Assembly: GCA_024742735.1 (NCBI GenBank)
Contig: JANSXV010000003.1
Span: forward strand, 457,823-521,822
DNA: 64,000 bases
Source of the DNA: Alphaproteobacteria bacterium
Lineage (GTDB): Bacteria; Pseudomonadota; Alphaproteobacteria; Caulobacterales; Maricaulaceae
Reading direction: 5' to 3'
In this document: positions 1 to 8,725 of the stretch, piece by piece
How positions within the stretch are numbered: the first letter of the stretch is position 1
How the letters are laid out: the number at the start of each line of letters is the position of its first letter
The notes under the pieces: model-generated
Databases searched by the model: none
What the model saw: only the letters and a program-made list of their open reading frames with translations
Told to the model about the DNA's origin: nothing
Program-made: the position numbers and the translations under genes

Positions 1-16
1 CTGAAGGAGGCCAGCC

Positions 17-124
17 ATGAGCCGAACCCGCAAACCGACCCAGCGCTGGAGTATCCTGCGCACCGCCGCTTTCATGACCTTCGCCGAAGCCGCTGACGCG
101 GCGAGCCTGGAGACCGACCGATGA
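17..124 (+). CDS. Small 35-residue protein, unknown function
   Basis: A short reading frame begins with ATG at 17, six bases after a perfect AAGGAGG ribosome-binding site (4-10), and its TGA stop overlaps the ATG of the CHAT gene at 121 in an ATGA junction. The product is basic at the N-terminus (MSRTRKPTQRW) and has no recognisable domain. A further ATGA at 17-20 means an upstream gene outside the window may end here as well, so three genes may be translationally coupled. The unusually strong ribosome-binding site and the coupling are the reasons to call it. It could be a leader peptide that sets translation of the CHAT gene rather than a functional protein. Confidence 0.5.
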   Translation: MSRTRKPTQRWSILRTAAFMTFAEAADAASLETDR

Positions 125-1842
125 AACGCTTTCTGATCGCCTGCGCCGCCGCGCTGACCTTCGCCGCCGGACCAGCCTTCGCCCAGACCGGCTGCGAGCC
201 GAATTCCATGGAACCCGAATGCCTGAAGGACGAAGCCTGGCGGGCGGCCCAGTGGGCGGTGCAGACCAGCGCGGCTCAGGCCCTGTCTCAGGTCTCCGCC
301 CGCTTCGCCAGCGGCGATGATGCGCTCGCCCGCCTGGTGGCCGACCGGGAGCGCACCGTGCGCGAACGCGCCGCCGCTCAGGAGGCCCTCTACGAGGCCC
401 TGTCCCTGTCCGATCCGGAAAGCCGGGAGGCCGGCTCCACCGCCGCCCGCGAGCGCCTGGACCGCCTGACCGGCGAGCTGGAGACCCTCGACCGGCGCCT
501 GGACGCGGAGTTCCCCGAATACGCCCAGCTGACTAATCCCAGCCCGCTCTCCATCGTCGAGGCTCAAGGGCTTCTGCGCGCAGACGAGGCGATGATCCTG
601 TTCCTGGTCGGCGAGCGGGGCAGCTTCGTATTCGCCATTGATCGCGAGGGGTCCGACTGGGCCCGCGTTGATCTGAATGCGGACGATCTCGCTGAAGCTG
701 TGGACACGCTGCGCCAGAGCCTGGACCCGGCCTATGGCCGCGGGCCCTGGAACACCGTGCCGGTCCAGAGCGCGGGATCCGGCCTTGATCCTTTCGACCG
801 GGCTGAAGCCTACCGCCTCTACCAGGCCCTGTTCGCCCCGATCGAGGCGCGCCTGGACGGCAAGCGCCATGTCTACGCCATTCCTTCAGGCGCCCTGTCG
901 AGCCTCCCGCTGGGCGTGATGGTCACCGAGGAGCCCCAGGGCGATGACGCCGACCCGCGCGCCCTGGCCGGAACGGCCTGGCTGGCGCGGGACTTCGCCA
1001 TGACGGTCCTGCCCACGCCCTCCTCCCTGCGCTCGCTCGCCCGGTTCGGGGAATCCAGCGCCCGTTCGCCCTTCTTCGGGGTCGGCGATCCGTGCATCGG
1101 CTCGCGCGCCGGCGCCAATTGCGACCGCGGTGGCCCGGCATCGGGCGGCGGAGATCGCGGCGCCGCGCCGGAGAGTTTCCGGGGCGCGTCGACCCGCGGG
1201 GTCTATAACGCCGATGTGGACGCGGTGCGCTCGCTCGCCGCGCTGCCGAACACGCGTCCTGAGCTGGTCGCGCTGGCGCGCGCCTTCGGCGCCGATCCGG
1301 ACCGCGACCTGCTGGTCGGCGCGGCGGCGACCGAGACGGCCCTGACGTCCTCTTCTGATCTGCGTGACCGCCGGGTCATCGCCTTCGCCACCCACGGCCT
1401 GATCGCCGACGAATTGCCTGGGCTTGTGGAGCCGGCTCTGGTGCTGACCCCGCCGGACGAAGCCATGGAGGGCGATGACGGTCTGCTGACCGCCTCGGAG
1501 ATCGCCCGCGATCTCGATCTGGATGCGGACTGGGTGATCCTGTCGGCCTGCAACACCGCCGCACCGGACGGCGCAGGCGCGGAAAGCCTGTCAGGGCTCG
1601 CCAGCGCCTTCTTCTACGCCGGGGCGCGGTCTCTCCTCGTCTCGCACTGGGTGGTCGACGACGCCGCAGCCCGGCGGATCACCACCGGCGCGCTCGCCGC
1701 CATGAACGAGGACCCGCAGGCCGGCCGGTCCGAAGCGTTGCGCCAGTCGCTCCTGACGCTCATGGAGGAAGACCAGTTCGCCCACCCGGCCATGTGGGCG
1801 CCCTTCGTGCTGGTCGGTCAGAACCGGCCGGTGGAGGGCTGA
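121..1842 (+). CDS. Exported CHAT-domain (caspase-like) protein
   Basis: The 573-residue product starts with a clear signal peptide (MKRFLIACAAALTFAAGPAFA) and a helical, Arg/Glu-rich N-terminal region (about 40-170). The C-terminal two thirds is a CHAT domain, a caspase-like peptidase family. The putative catalytic dyad is visible as His425 in FATHG and Cys477 in LSACNT. The end (HPAMWAPFVLVGQ) is also typical of CHAT proteins. Most characterised CHAT proteases are cytosolic, so the signal peptide implies a periplasmic or envelope role here. It lies in the same neighbourhood as a second exported TPR-CHAT protein. Family assignment is secure; substrate and role are unknown. Confidence 0.85.
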   Translation: MKRFLIACAAALTFAAGPAFAQTGCEPNSMEPECLKDEAWRAAQWAVQTSAAQALSQVSARFASGDDALARLVADRERTVRERAAAQEALYEALSLSDPESREAGSTAARERLDRLTGELETLDRRLDAEFPEYAQLTNPSPLSIVEAQGLLRADEAMILFLVGERGSFVFAIDREGSDWARVDLNADDLAEAVDTLRQSLDPAYGRGPWNTVPVQSAGSGLDPFDRAEAYRLYQALFAPIEARLDGKRHVYAIPSGALSSLPLGVMVTEEPQGDDADPRALAGTAWLARDFAMTVLPTPSSLRSLARFGESSARSPFFGVGDPCIGSRAGANCDRGGPASGGGDRGAAPESFRGASTRGVYNADVDAVRSLAALPNTRPELVALARAFGADPDRDLLVGAAATETALTSSSDLRDRRVIAFATHGLIADELPGLVEPALVLTPPDEAMEGDDGLLTASEIARDLDLDADWVILSACNTAAPDGAGAESLSGLASAFFYAGARSLLVSHWVVDDAAARRITTGALAAMNEDPQAGRSEALRQSLLTLMEEDQFAHPAMWAPFVLVGQNRPVEG

Positions 1843-1907
1843 GGGAGGACGGGATTCCCGCTCGGCGCCGCCTGGCCGCGCCGAGCGGCGACCCGGCCCG
1901 TCAGCTG

Positions 1908-3611
1908 CTAGTTCGCGCCCAGAATCTGGCGGATATAGCCGGACACTTCATCAATACGGTCGGCGAAGCTGGGATTGGCGCCATCGCCCAGGGACTCCTC
2001 GACAGCGCTGAGCGCCCCGTCCGGCCCGGCCCGGCGCAGGGCCGTGATGGAGTATTTGAACACGTCGGGTTCACACGCTCCGCCATCGCGCGGATCGACC
2101 CGGTGGAAACGCCCGGTCGCACCGGTCTCCACCTCCAGGATGCAACGCTGGTCAGGTTCCAGGCTCAGCCAGACGATGGCGCGGAAATCATCCAGCGCCG
2201 GGCCGGCATAGTCGGAATGGCCCAGCCCGCTATCGCCGGCCTCGGTCGTATCCACCGTCGCCAGACCCTCCAGCACGACCGGCGCAGGCGTGACGTCGCC
2301 GGCGCGCGGATAACCACCCTGGATGCGCCGCGACAGCTGAAGCGCCCGATCCGAGGCCGAGGCGTAAAGCGTCATGTCGCCGGCCAGATGGAGCAGCTCC
2401 GGAATGGTGTACAGAAAGTCGGCCTGGTCCACGTCCGGGCTCGCCCAGACGACCTGATCGAAGAAGGGTTCGTCCAGCGGCGGGGGATTGTCCTCGGCCA
2501 TCTCCTCCAGCGCGCGCAGCAGGAAGCGGTTGCCCATGGAGTGGGCGACCACATGGATGCGGTCGGCGTCGGCATGTTCCATAAGGATCTCAAGATAACG
2601 GCGCAAATCGTCGATGACCGGACGGATCACCTGATTGGCGTCGGCGAAATAGCCCAGCGTCGTCCCGCGCGAAGGCCAGGAATACAGAGCCGGCGCGCCG
2701 TCGATCTCCAGGTCCACCGCCAGCTGTGCGGCGCGCTCGGCGGCGGAGCGGAAGTCGGTGTTATAGCCATGGATGAAGACCAGAAGCTCGCGGCGCTCCG
2801 ACTGGTCCATGACCAGATCGAGATATTCTCCGAACCCCTCTTCGGTCGCGATGGGCTGGACCCGTTCGATGATGAAATACCGCCCGCGCAAGGCTGACAG
2901 GTCGCCCTGCCAGCGGTCGGTCCTGCGGATCTCGCCGATCTCACGATTGCGCGGCACGGAGACCTCCACGACGCCCAGCTCCAGCGGCGCGCGCTCATGA
3001 CCATAGAATTCCAGCGGGTTGGCTTCACCGGTCCGCGCCCGGTTGGTGCCGTAGAAGACCGGCACAATGACATGGTCGGGGATGGCCGATCCGACCACCG
3101 GCAGGTCGCGTGTCTGCGCCTCGGCCTCGGCGTTGCGCAGGGCGCGTTCATAAGCGGCCTGCGCGTAGAGCTGGGCGTCCGGCCCGGCGAGCCCGGCCTC
3201 TAGATCGCGCATGCGCTCGGCGATGGGCAGCCACTGCTCGGCGGTCATGCCGCCATTATTGGCCCAGGCCTCCAGGGTGAAGAAAATGTCCAGCGCGCCC
3301 TCCAGATCGCCGCGCGCGCCATGGCGGGCGATGGCGGTCAGGAAGATCGGCACGTCCCCGGCGTCCACGGAATCCACAGTCAGGCGCTGAAGCGCGGCCG
3401 CGTCGACCGCTGCGGGCGCATCCGGGGCCGGGCAGCTGTCCGCCAGTTCGGCGAGGTCGAACAGGGCGGCCACCGTCTCGCTGGCGGAAAGCTCAAGATC
3501 GAGGATGTCCGCAGCCGACGGCAGGGCGTCCGGGCAGCCCTCCTGGGCGGCCGCGCCGGCTGAAACGCAAAGGGCGGCGCTGAGCGCAAGCGCCGTGATC
3601 GACATCCTCAT
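1908..3611 (-). CDS. Exported alpha/beta hydrolase, DUF900 family
   Basis: The 567-residue product has a signal peptide (MRMSITALALSAALCVSAGAAA) and a mixed helical N-terminal segment, then a DUF900-type serine hydrolase domain. The diagnostic run is PVFYGTNR, then LVFIHGYNTDF, then the nucleophile elbow VAHSMGN with Ser358, then ASPDVDQADF (acid) and LGHSDY (histidine). The start at 3611 is chosen because GGAGG lies 8 bases upstream and the signal peptide begins there; a longer frame upstream lacks these. DUF900 proteins are esterase/lipase-like enzymes of unknown substrate. It is transcribed away from the TPR-CHAT gene across a 161-bp spacer, which suggests a shared regulatory region. Confidence 0.85.
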   Translation of the reverse strand: MRMSITALALSAALCVSAGAAAQEGCPDALPSAADILDLELSASETVAALFDLAELADSCPAPDAPAAVDAAALQRLTVDSVDAGDVPIFLTAIARHGARGDLEGALDIFFTLEAWANNGGMTAEQWLPIAERMRDLEAGLAGPDAQLYAQAAYERALRNAEAEAQTRDLPVVGSAIPDHVIVPVFYGTNRARTGEANPLEFYGHERAPLELGVVEVSVPRNREIGEIRRTDRWQGDLSALRGRYFIIERVQPIATEEGFGEYLDLVMDQSERRELLVFIHGYNTDFRSAAERAAQLAVDLEIDGAPALYSWPSRGTTLGYFADANQVIRPVIDDLRRYLEILMEHADADRIHVVAHSMGNRFLLRALEEMAEDNPPPLDEPFFDQVVWASPDVDQADFLYTIPELLHLAGDMTLYASASDRALQLSRRIQGGYPRAGDVTPAPVVLEGLATVDTTEAGDSGLGHSDYAGPALDDFRAIVWLSLEPDQRCILEVETGATGRFHRVDPRDGGACEPDVFKYSITALRRAGPDGALSAVEESLGDGANPSFADRIDEVSGYIRQILGAN

Positions 3612-3772
3612 CCCGCAGTCCTCCAGGAGCATCCCCATACAGGAAGCTCTACCATGGCCCGGCGGTCGCGCCATGGGAAGCGCAGGGCCGGATTCGTCAG
3701 AAATCGTAAGGTTTGCGCGAAGGCTCGTCTTGCGTGCACCATGGTGTAGACGACCGCCTTGAGGGGACACAC

Positions 3773-6682
3773 ATGATCAGGACCTGGCTCGCAGCGCTGG
3801 CCGCAGCGGCGCTCACCATCGCAGCAGGATATGCCCAGGATGCCAGCGAGGCCGGGGCCGTCATCGCGCCGGCGATCACCGATGCGAACGCCCGCGCCCT
3901 TCTGGACGCCGCCGAGGCCTCGGATATGGAGGCTGACCCGGCCGCCGCTTTGGCCGCCTGGACCGCCGCCTTTGAAGCCGCCCGCACCGCGGCGCCGGAC
4001 GAGACGCTGGGCCTTGCGCAGATCCGCAACCAGCTGGGTGCAGCCCATTTCTATGCCGGGGAGCGGGAGGCGGCGCTCGGGCATTTCCAGGCCGCCGCCG
4101 AAGCTTTCGCGGGCGCCGAGGGCTTCGCCGAGAACCGCCAGGAAGCCCTGGGCAATGTCGGCTCGATCCTGGCGCAGCTTGGCCGGTTCGCCGAAGCCGA
4201 GGCCGCCCAGCGTGAAGCCTTCGAGATCCGCCAGACGCTCTACCCGGAGGCCCATCCCCAGATCGCCCGCTCCTACTTCGAACTGGGCGCCCTGGCCAAC
4301 CAGCAGGGCCGCGCCGAAGAGGCCGCCCGCCTGGTGGGCCGGGCTCTGTCGCTGCGCCTTGAGACCTTAGGGGCCGACCATCCCCATTCAGCCATGACCC
4401 GGGTCAGTCTGGCCTCCATCCTCACCGCCGCCCAGCGCCATGACGAGGCCATCACTGAAGCGCGCGCCGGCCTTGAAACGCTGGAGGCGATCCTGCCGGC
4501 GGGCCATCCCTTCATCGGCTTCGCCAAGTCCAACTATGCCGGCGCACTGAACGCGGCGGGCCGTCACCGCGAAGCCGAGCCCTTCCTGCGCCAGATTCTG
4601 GATGAGCGCCGCGCCCAGCTGGGGCCAGACCATCCCCAGGTCGCCGACAGCCTGAACAATCTGGCCGTCGCGCTTGGCGCTCTGGGCCGGCAGGACGAAG
4701 CGCGGACGCTCTTCCTCGCCGCCCGCGACATCTACCTGGCCTCCGAGGGCGAGGATTCTCCGACCGCTGCGCGCATGCAGGCCAACGCCGCCGACTTCGC
4801 CGGGCCGGACCAGCTTGAAGAACGCCTGGCGGCTCTGGCCGCGTTCGACCGGATCGGGATCGATGACGGCGAGGACCGCATGCGGCTTCTGTCCCGAGTC
4901 GCGATTTCTCTGGCGAACGCCGGACGCCTGGACGAGGCCGTCACGCGCATCACGCAGGCGCAGGCGCTGGCGCCGGGCCTGTTCCCTGACGGCCATGAGG
5001 CGCGCCTGGCGCTGATCATCGACGAAGCCTGGATCCGCGCCGCCGATCCGGACCAGCAAGCGCAGGCTCTGGCGCTCGCCGCGGCGGCCGCGCGCGCCCT
5101 GATCGACGCGAACGTGCTGGATGTGGACCGCAGCCGGGACGCTGCTGTTCGCCGGAACGCCGCGCGCCGCCGGGCGTTGGACGTGGCCTATGCAGCCGGA
5201 GACGCGGACCTGATCATCGCGCTCCTGGACTCGGGCGGGCCCGGCGGCCTGTCCCTGTCGCTGGCCGCGGCCTCCGCGCGCTCAGGGGCGGACTCCGAAG
5301 CCCTGCGCGCCCGGCAGGACGCCGCGCGCCGCGCCCGGGCCGCGGAGACCCGCTATATCCGCCTGCGCGCGACCGGCGCCGGCGCCGACGCGATCGAGGC
5401 CGCCTCCCAGCGCTGGGACGAGGCCCGCGCCGCCCTCGCGGAAGCCGATGCGGCCTTGCCGGCCGATCTGGGCGGCGGGGCGGACGGCCCGAGCCTCGCC
5501 AGCATTCAGGCCGGGCTTGCGCCCCATGAAGCGATGCTCGCCTTCGCCTTCACCGAGCGCGGCGGGGTCGCCGCCGCCATCAGCCGGGCTGGCATGACGC
5601 TGGACCGGCTCACTGTCTCCGAAGCAGAAGCAGGCGGCCATGTCGCTTCGATCCGGGCCGCGCTCGCAGCCGGCGCCGGCGCCTTCCGCAGCGGGGGCCG
5701 CGCAGCCGAAACGCTAAGCGCCTTCCCCGCCGGGGACGCCCATGCGCTCTATCGCGGGCTGTTCACCGCCGACATCGAGGCGGCGACGCGCGAGGCGCGC
5801 ACCCTCATCATCCAGCCCGATGGCCCTTATGCCAGTCTGCCCTTCTCGGTCCTGATCACTGAGCCCGCTCCGGACACGCTTGTGCGGCAGGATGAGTTGC
5901 GCGAGGCCCCCTGGCTGGCCCGGCGTCAGGCGACGGTTCAGGCCGCCCGGCTGACCCAGCCGGTCCAGCAGCGCTCCATCGCGCGTACCGCGGCGGCCCG
6001 CCTGTTCGCAGCCGGTGCGCCGGCCTTTACCGGCGGGCTGGAAACCGCCGACCTGTCCGCCGTGCTGCGCGGGGCGGGCGTCGATGCAGACGCCCTGATC
6101 ACCCTGCCGCCCCTGCCGGGAGCCCGGTCGGAGCTGGACCGTCTGGCGGCGCGCTTCGGGGCGGAGCGCACAACCCTGATCGCGGGCGATGCGGCGACGG
6201 AGGACGCCGTGCTCAGGGGCGGCATGGAGGAGGCGGATATCGTGGTTTTCGCCACCCACGGCCTGCTGCCCGGCGAGCTGGAGGGTCTGGACGAACCCGC
6301 GCTCGCCTTCCTGCCGCCCGGCGAGGGCGAGGGCGCGGAGACGGACGGCCTTCTGACCGCCAGCGAGATCGCGAGCCTGCGGCTGCGCGCCGAATGGGTC
6401 GTGCTGTCGGCCTGCAACACTTTCACCGATGGCCGCGCCACGCCGGCCGACCGCCTTGCGGAGGCTTTCCTGTACGCCGGCGCGCAGTCCCTGCTGGTAT
6501 CCCACTGGGCGGTGCGCGACGACGTAGCGGCGGAAATCACGACCGCCGTGGCCGCTGGCGCGCCGGCGCTGGGCCGGGCGGAGGCTCACCGTCAGGCGCT
6601 GCTGGCCGTCATGGATAATCCGTCCATACGCGGCGGCGCCCATCCCGGCGTCTGGGCGCCTTTCGCCCTGATCGGACGCTAG
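3773..6682 (+). CDS. Exported TPR-CHAT caspase-like protein
   Basis: The 969-residue product has a short signal peptide (MIRTWLAALAAAALTIAAGYAQ), then several 42-residue kinesin-light-chain-like TPR repeats (about 60-360, with repeated LG..HP and A..LN.LA signatures), a helical middle, and a C-terminal CHAT domain. The dyad is His829 in FATHGL and Cys881 in LSACNT. The start at 3773 follows a GAGGGG ribosome-binding site; an in-frame upstream extension of 20 codons has no signal peptide and is unlikely. TPR-CHAT proteins are proposed caspase-like peptidases in which the TPR region binds partners. The cleavable leader sets this one apart from cytosolic defence-type members. It meets the lipoprotein gene tail to tail. 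Confidence 0.88.
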   Translation: MIRTWLAALAAAALTIAAGYAQDASEAGAVIAPAITDANARALLDAAEASDMEADPAAALAAWTAAFEAARTAAPDETLGLAQIRNQLGAAHFYAGEREAALGHFQAAAEAFAGAEGFAENRQEALGNVGSILAQLGRFAEAEAAQREAFEIRQTLYPEAHPQIARSYFELGALANQQGRAEEAARLVGRALSLRLETLGADHPHSAMTRVSLASILTAAQRHDEAITEARAGLETLEAILPAGHPFIGFAKSNYAGALNAAGRHREAEPFLRQILDERRAQLGPDHPQVADSLNNLAVALGALGRQDEARTLFLAARDIYLASEGEDSPTAARMQANAADFAGPDQLEERLAALAAFDRIGIDDGEDRMRLLSRVAISLANAGRLDEAVTRITQAQALAPGLFPDGHEARLALIIDEAWIRAADPDQQAQALALAAAAARALIDANVLDVDRSRDAAVRRNAARRRALDVAYAAGDADLIIALLDSGGPGGLSLSLAAASARSGADSEALRARQDAARRARAAETRYIRLRATGAGADAIEAASQRWDEARAALAEADAALPADLGGGADGPSLASIQAGLAPHEAMLAFAFTERGGVAAAISRAGMTLDRLTVSEAEAGGHVASIRAALAAGAGAFRSGGRAAETLSAFPAGDAHALYRGLFTADIEAATREARTLIIQPDGPYASLPFSVLITEPAPDTLVRQDELREAPWLARRQATVQAARLTQPVQQRSIARTAAARLFAAGAPAFTGGLETADLSAVLRGAGVDADALITLPPLPGARSELDRLAARFGAERTTLIAGDAATEDAVLRGGMEEADIVVFATHGLLPGELEGLDEPALAFLPPGEGEGAETDGLLTASEIASLRLRAEWVVLSACNTFTDGRATPADRLAEAFLYAGAQSLLVSHWAVRDDVAAEITTAVAAGAPALGRAEAHRQALLAVMDNPSIRGGAHPGVWAPFALIGR

Positions 6683-6684
6683 GT

Positions 6685-7266
6685 CTAGTTGGTCAGAAGG
6701 AAGTAGCGCGCGGGCGCGCCGGACAGGTTGGCGACTTCAATGCGGACCGGAGCGGTCCAGACCGGCGTCCAGCGGCACTCGGCGGGACCAGACTCGGCGA
6801 CCTGCCGGCAGATCTCCGTCCCCGCCTCATCGCGAACCCGGAGCACGAACGCCCCGTCACCACGCGGCGCCAGGGACACGATGGCTGCGCGCCCGGAGTG
6901 GAAGATGTCGGTGAAAGCCGCGCTGCCGCCGCTGCTCAGCAGCCCGTCGCGATAGGCCGGACCGGCCGTGCGCCCGCGTGGCGGAACCGGCTCGGCGCCC
7001 AGCGCCTCGGCCCTGGACGCCCAGGTCGAAGCCAGATCAGCCTCGCCGTCGGCAGGGTGGGCGCCAAGGCCTTCCAGCACACCGGCCGCTACGCGCAGGG
7101 CATCGGCGTGGTTCGCATCTTCAGCCTGGGCGCCGGCGACCAGCGCCTGGGCGGCGCGGCCGATCGGGTCGGTCCCGAACGCAGGCGCATCGACCGGCGT
7201 TGCGGCGCAGGCGGACAGGAGGGCGAGGCCGGACGAGACGGCGAGCGCCGCGATGAGGTCGCGCAT
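6685..7266 (-). CDS. Small lipoprotein of unknown function
   Basis: The 193-residue product starts MRDLIAALAVSSGLALLSAC, a good lipoprotein signal with Cys20 as the probable lipidation site. The ATG at 7266 is preferred over an upstream TTG because it places the lipobox correctly. The C-terminal half is beta-rich and ends APARYFLLTN, resembling the short beta-sandwich appendages seen beside secreted peptidases, but no named family can be assigned. It converges on the TPR-CHAT gene with only 2 bp between the stops. It may be part of the same envelope system; that is inferred from location only. Confidence 0.65.
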   Translation of the reverse strand: MRDLIAALAVSSGLALLSACAATPVDAPAFGTDPIGRAAQALVAGAQAEDANHADALRVAAGVLEGLGAHPADGEADLASTWASRAEALGAEPVPPRGRTAGPAYRDGLLSSGGSAAFTDIFHSGRAAIVSLAPRGDGAFVLRVRDEAGTEICRQVAESGPAECRWTPVWTAPVRIEVANLSGAPARYFLLTN

Positions 7267-7357
7267 GCGGCTTGTCTTCCCTGCAGCGAACGGCTTCAAC
7301 TGGACTTCAGGTTACGCGCGCGCCCGCCTGCGCGCCAGCCGGGGGACGACGCCTGAC

Positions 7358-8716
7358 ATGAACCTGACCGAGATTGTCAGCTCCAGCTTTGCGCGGGTCG
7401 CAGCCATCGTGGCCGCCATCGCCGCCAGTGCGGCCCTGGCCGCGTTTGTGGCCGCTTACATCGCCTCGGCCAGCGTCTCGGACTCCCAGCTGCGCCAGTT
7501 GATCGACACCGACGCGGCGGGCCTCGCCGAACTGTTCTCCGCCGAGGGCGTATCCGGGCTGGCCGCGCGGATCGATGACCGCCTCGCGCTGCGCCCGGTG
7601 GAGGGGGAGTCGCCGGTCTATGCCTTCGCCGACTCCAATGGCCGCATGCTGGCCGGCAATCTTGAAGACTGGCCGGATGATGCGCCGCTGGATGCGCGCT
7701 GGGTCCGGCTCGACCTTGATGTGGAGGGCGCGAACGGTGCGCCGGTTCTGGGCCGCGCCCTTCTTATGCCCCAGGACAATCGGCTGTTCGTCGGACGCAC
7801 GACCGATGCGCGCCGGCAGGCGCTGGCGGAGCTGCGCACCGTGTTCGCTGCGGGCTTCGCCGCCTCCCTTGGCCTTGGGATACTGGGCGGGCTCGCCGCC
7901 GCCGGGCTGGTGCGCGGCAAGGTCGCCCGCCTCAACGCCGCCCTGCACGCCGTGCGAGACGGCGCGGTGGACCGGCGCGCGCCCGGAGACGACGCAAGCG
8001 ACGAGTTCGGCGTTCTGGCGCGCAACATCAACATGGCGCTGGACCGGATCGAGCGCCTGATGAGCGTCCAGCGCGAAGTGAACGATCTGACCGCCCACGA
8101 GCTGAAATCCCCGCTTCTGCGCATCGACCACACCCTGGCCGAAGTCGATCAGGAGGAGGCGATCCAGCGCGCGCGCGCCCAGCTGGAGGATCTGGCCGGG
8201 CTCATCGAGGCGCTTCTGGACATCTCCGCGGTCAGCGCCCAGATCGGCGACTCGCGCGGGCTGGAGGCCGTCGATCTCGCAGAGACGGTCAGGCATCTCG
8301 CCCCGCTCTACGCCGATGTCGCCGAGGAGGCGGGGATCTCGCTGGAGGTCGACGCCGACGCGCCCGTGACGCTGGCCGGCTCGCAGGTTCAGCTGTCGCG
8401 CCTCATCGCCAATCTGATCGACAACGCCGTGAAATTCTCCACCGAAGGCGGCACGGTGCGCGTCAGCGTGAAGCCCGGCCCGGTTCTGGAGGTCAGCGAT
8501 CAGGGCCCCGGCATCCCTGAAGAGGCGCGCGAGAAGATCTTCACCCGCTTCGTGCGCACCCACGAGGACGGCCGCGTGCGCGGGCACGGGCTGGGCCTGT
8601 CCTTCGTGCACGCCGCCGCGCGCCGCCATGGCCTGATCGTGGAGGTGGGCGAGGCAAGCTGGCCCGAAGGCCCCGGCGGGGCGCGCTTCGTGGTGCGCCG
8701 GCCGCCAGAGGCGTAA
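7358..8716 (+). CDS. Membrane sensor histidine kinase (orphan)
   Basis: The 452-residue product has a first membrane helix (about 12-35), a periplasmic sensor segment, a second helix (about 165-188), a HAMP linker, a HisKA dimerisation domain with the phospho-acceptor His247 in TAHELKSPLLR, and a HATPase domain with N box (LIANLIDNAVKFS), G1 (DQGPGIPEE) and G2 (GHGLGLSF). The start at 7358 is chosen because it precedes the first membrane helix; 130 in-frame codons upstream are low-quality shadow sequence. No response regulator lies next to it, so its partner must be elsewhere or outside the window. It autophosphorylates and signals to that unknown partner. Confidence 0.9.
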   Translation: MNLTEIVSSSFARVAAIVAAIAASAALAAFVAAYIASASVSDSQLRQLIDTDAAGLAELFSAEGVSGLAARIDDRLALRPVEGESPVYAFADSNGRMLAGNLEDWPDDAPLDARWVRLDLDVEGANGAPVLGRALLMPQDNRLFVGRTTDARRQALAELRTVFAAGFAASLGLGILGGLAAAGLVRGKVARLNAALHAVRDGAVDRRAPGDDASDEFGVLARNINMALDRIERLMSVQREVNDLTAHELKSPLLRIDHTLAEVDQEEAIQRARAQLEDLAGLIEALLDISAVSAQIGDSRGLEAVDLAETVRHLAPLYADVAEEAGISLEVDADAPVTLAGSQVQLSRLIANLIDNAVKFSTEGGTVRVSVKPGPVLEVSDQGPGIPEEAREKIFTRFVRTHEDGRVRGHGLGLSFVHAAARRHGLIVEVGEASWPEGPGGARFVVRRPPEA

Positions 8717-8725
8717 CGGGCCTGC

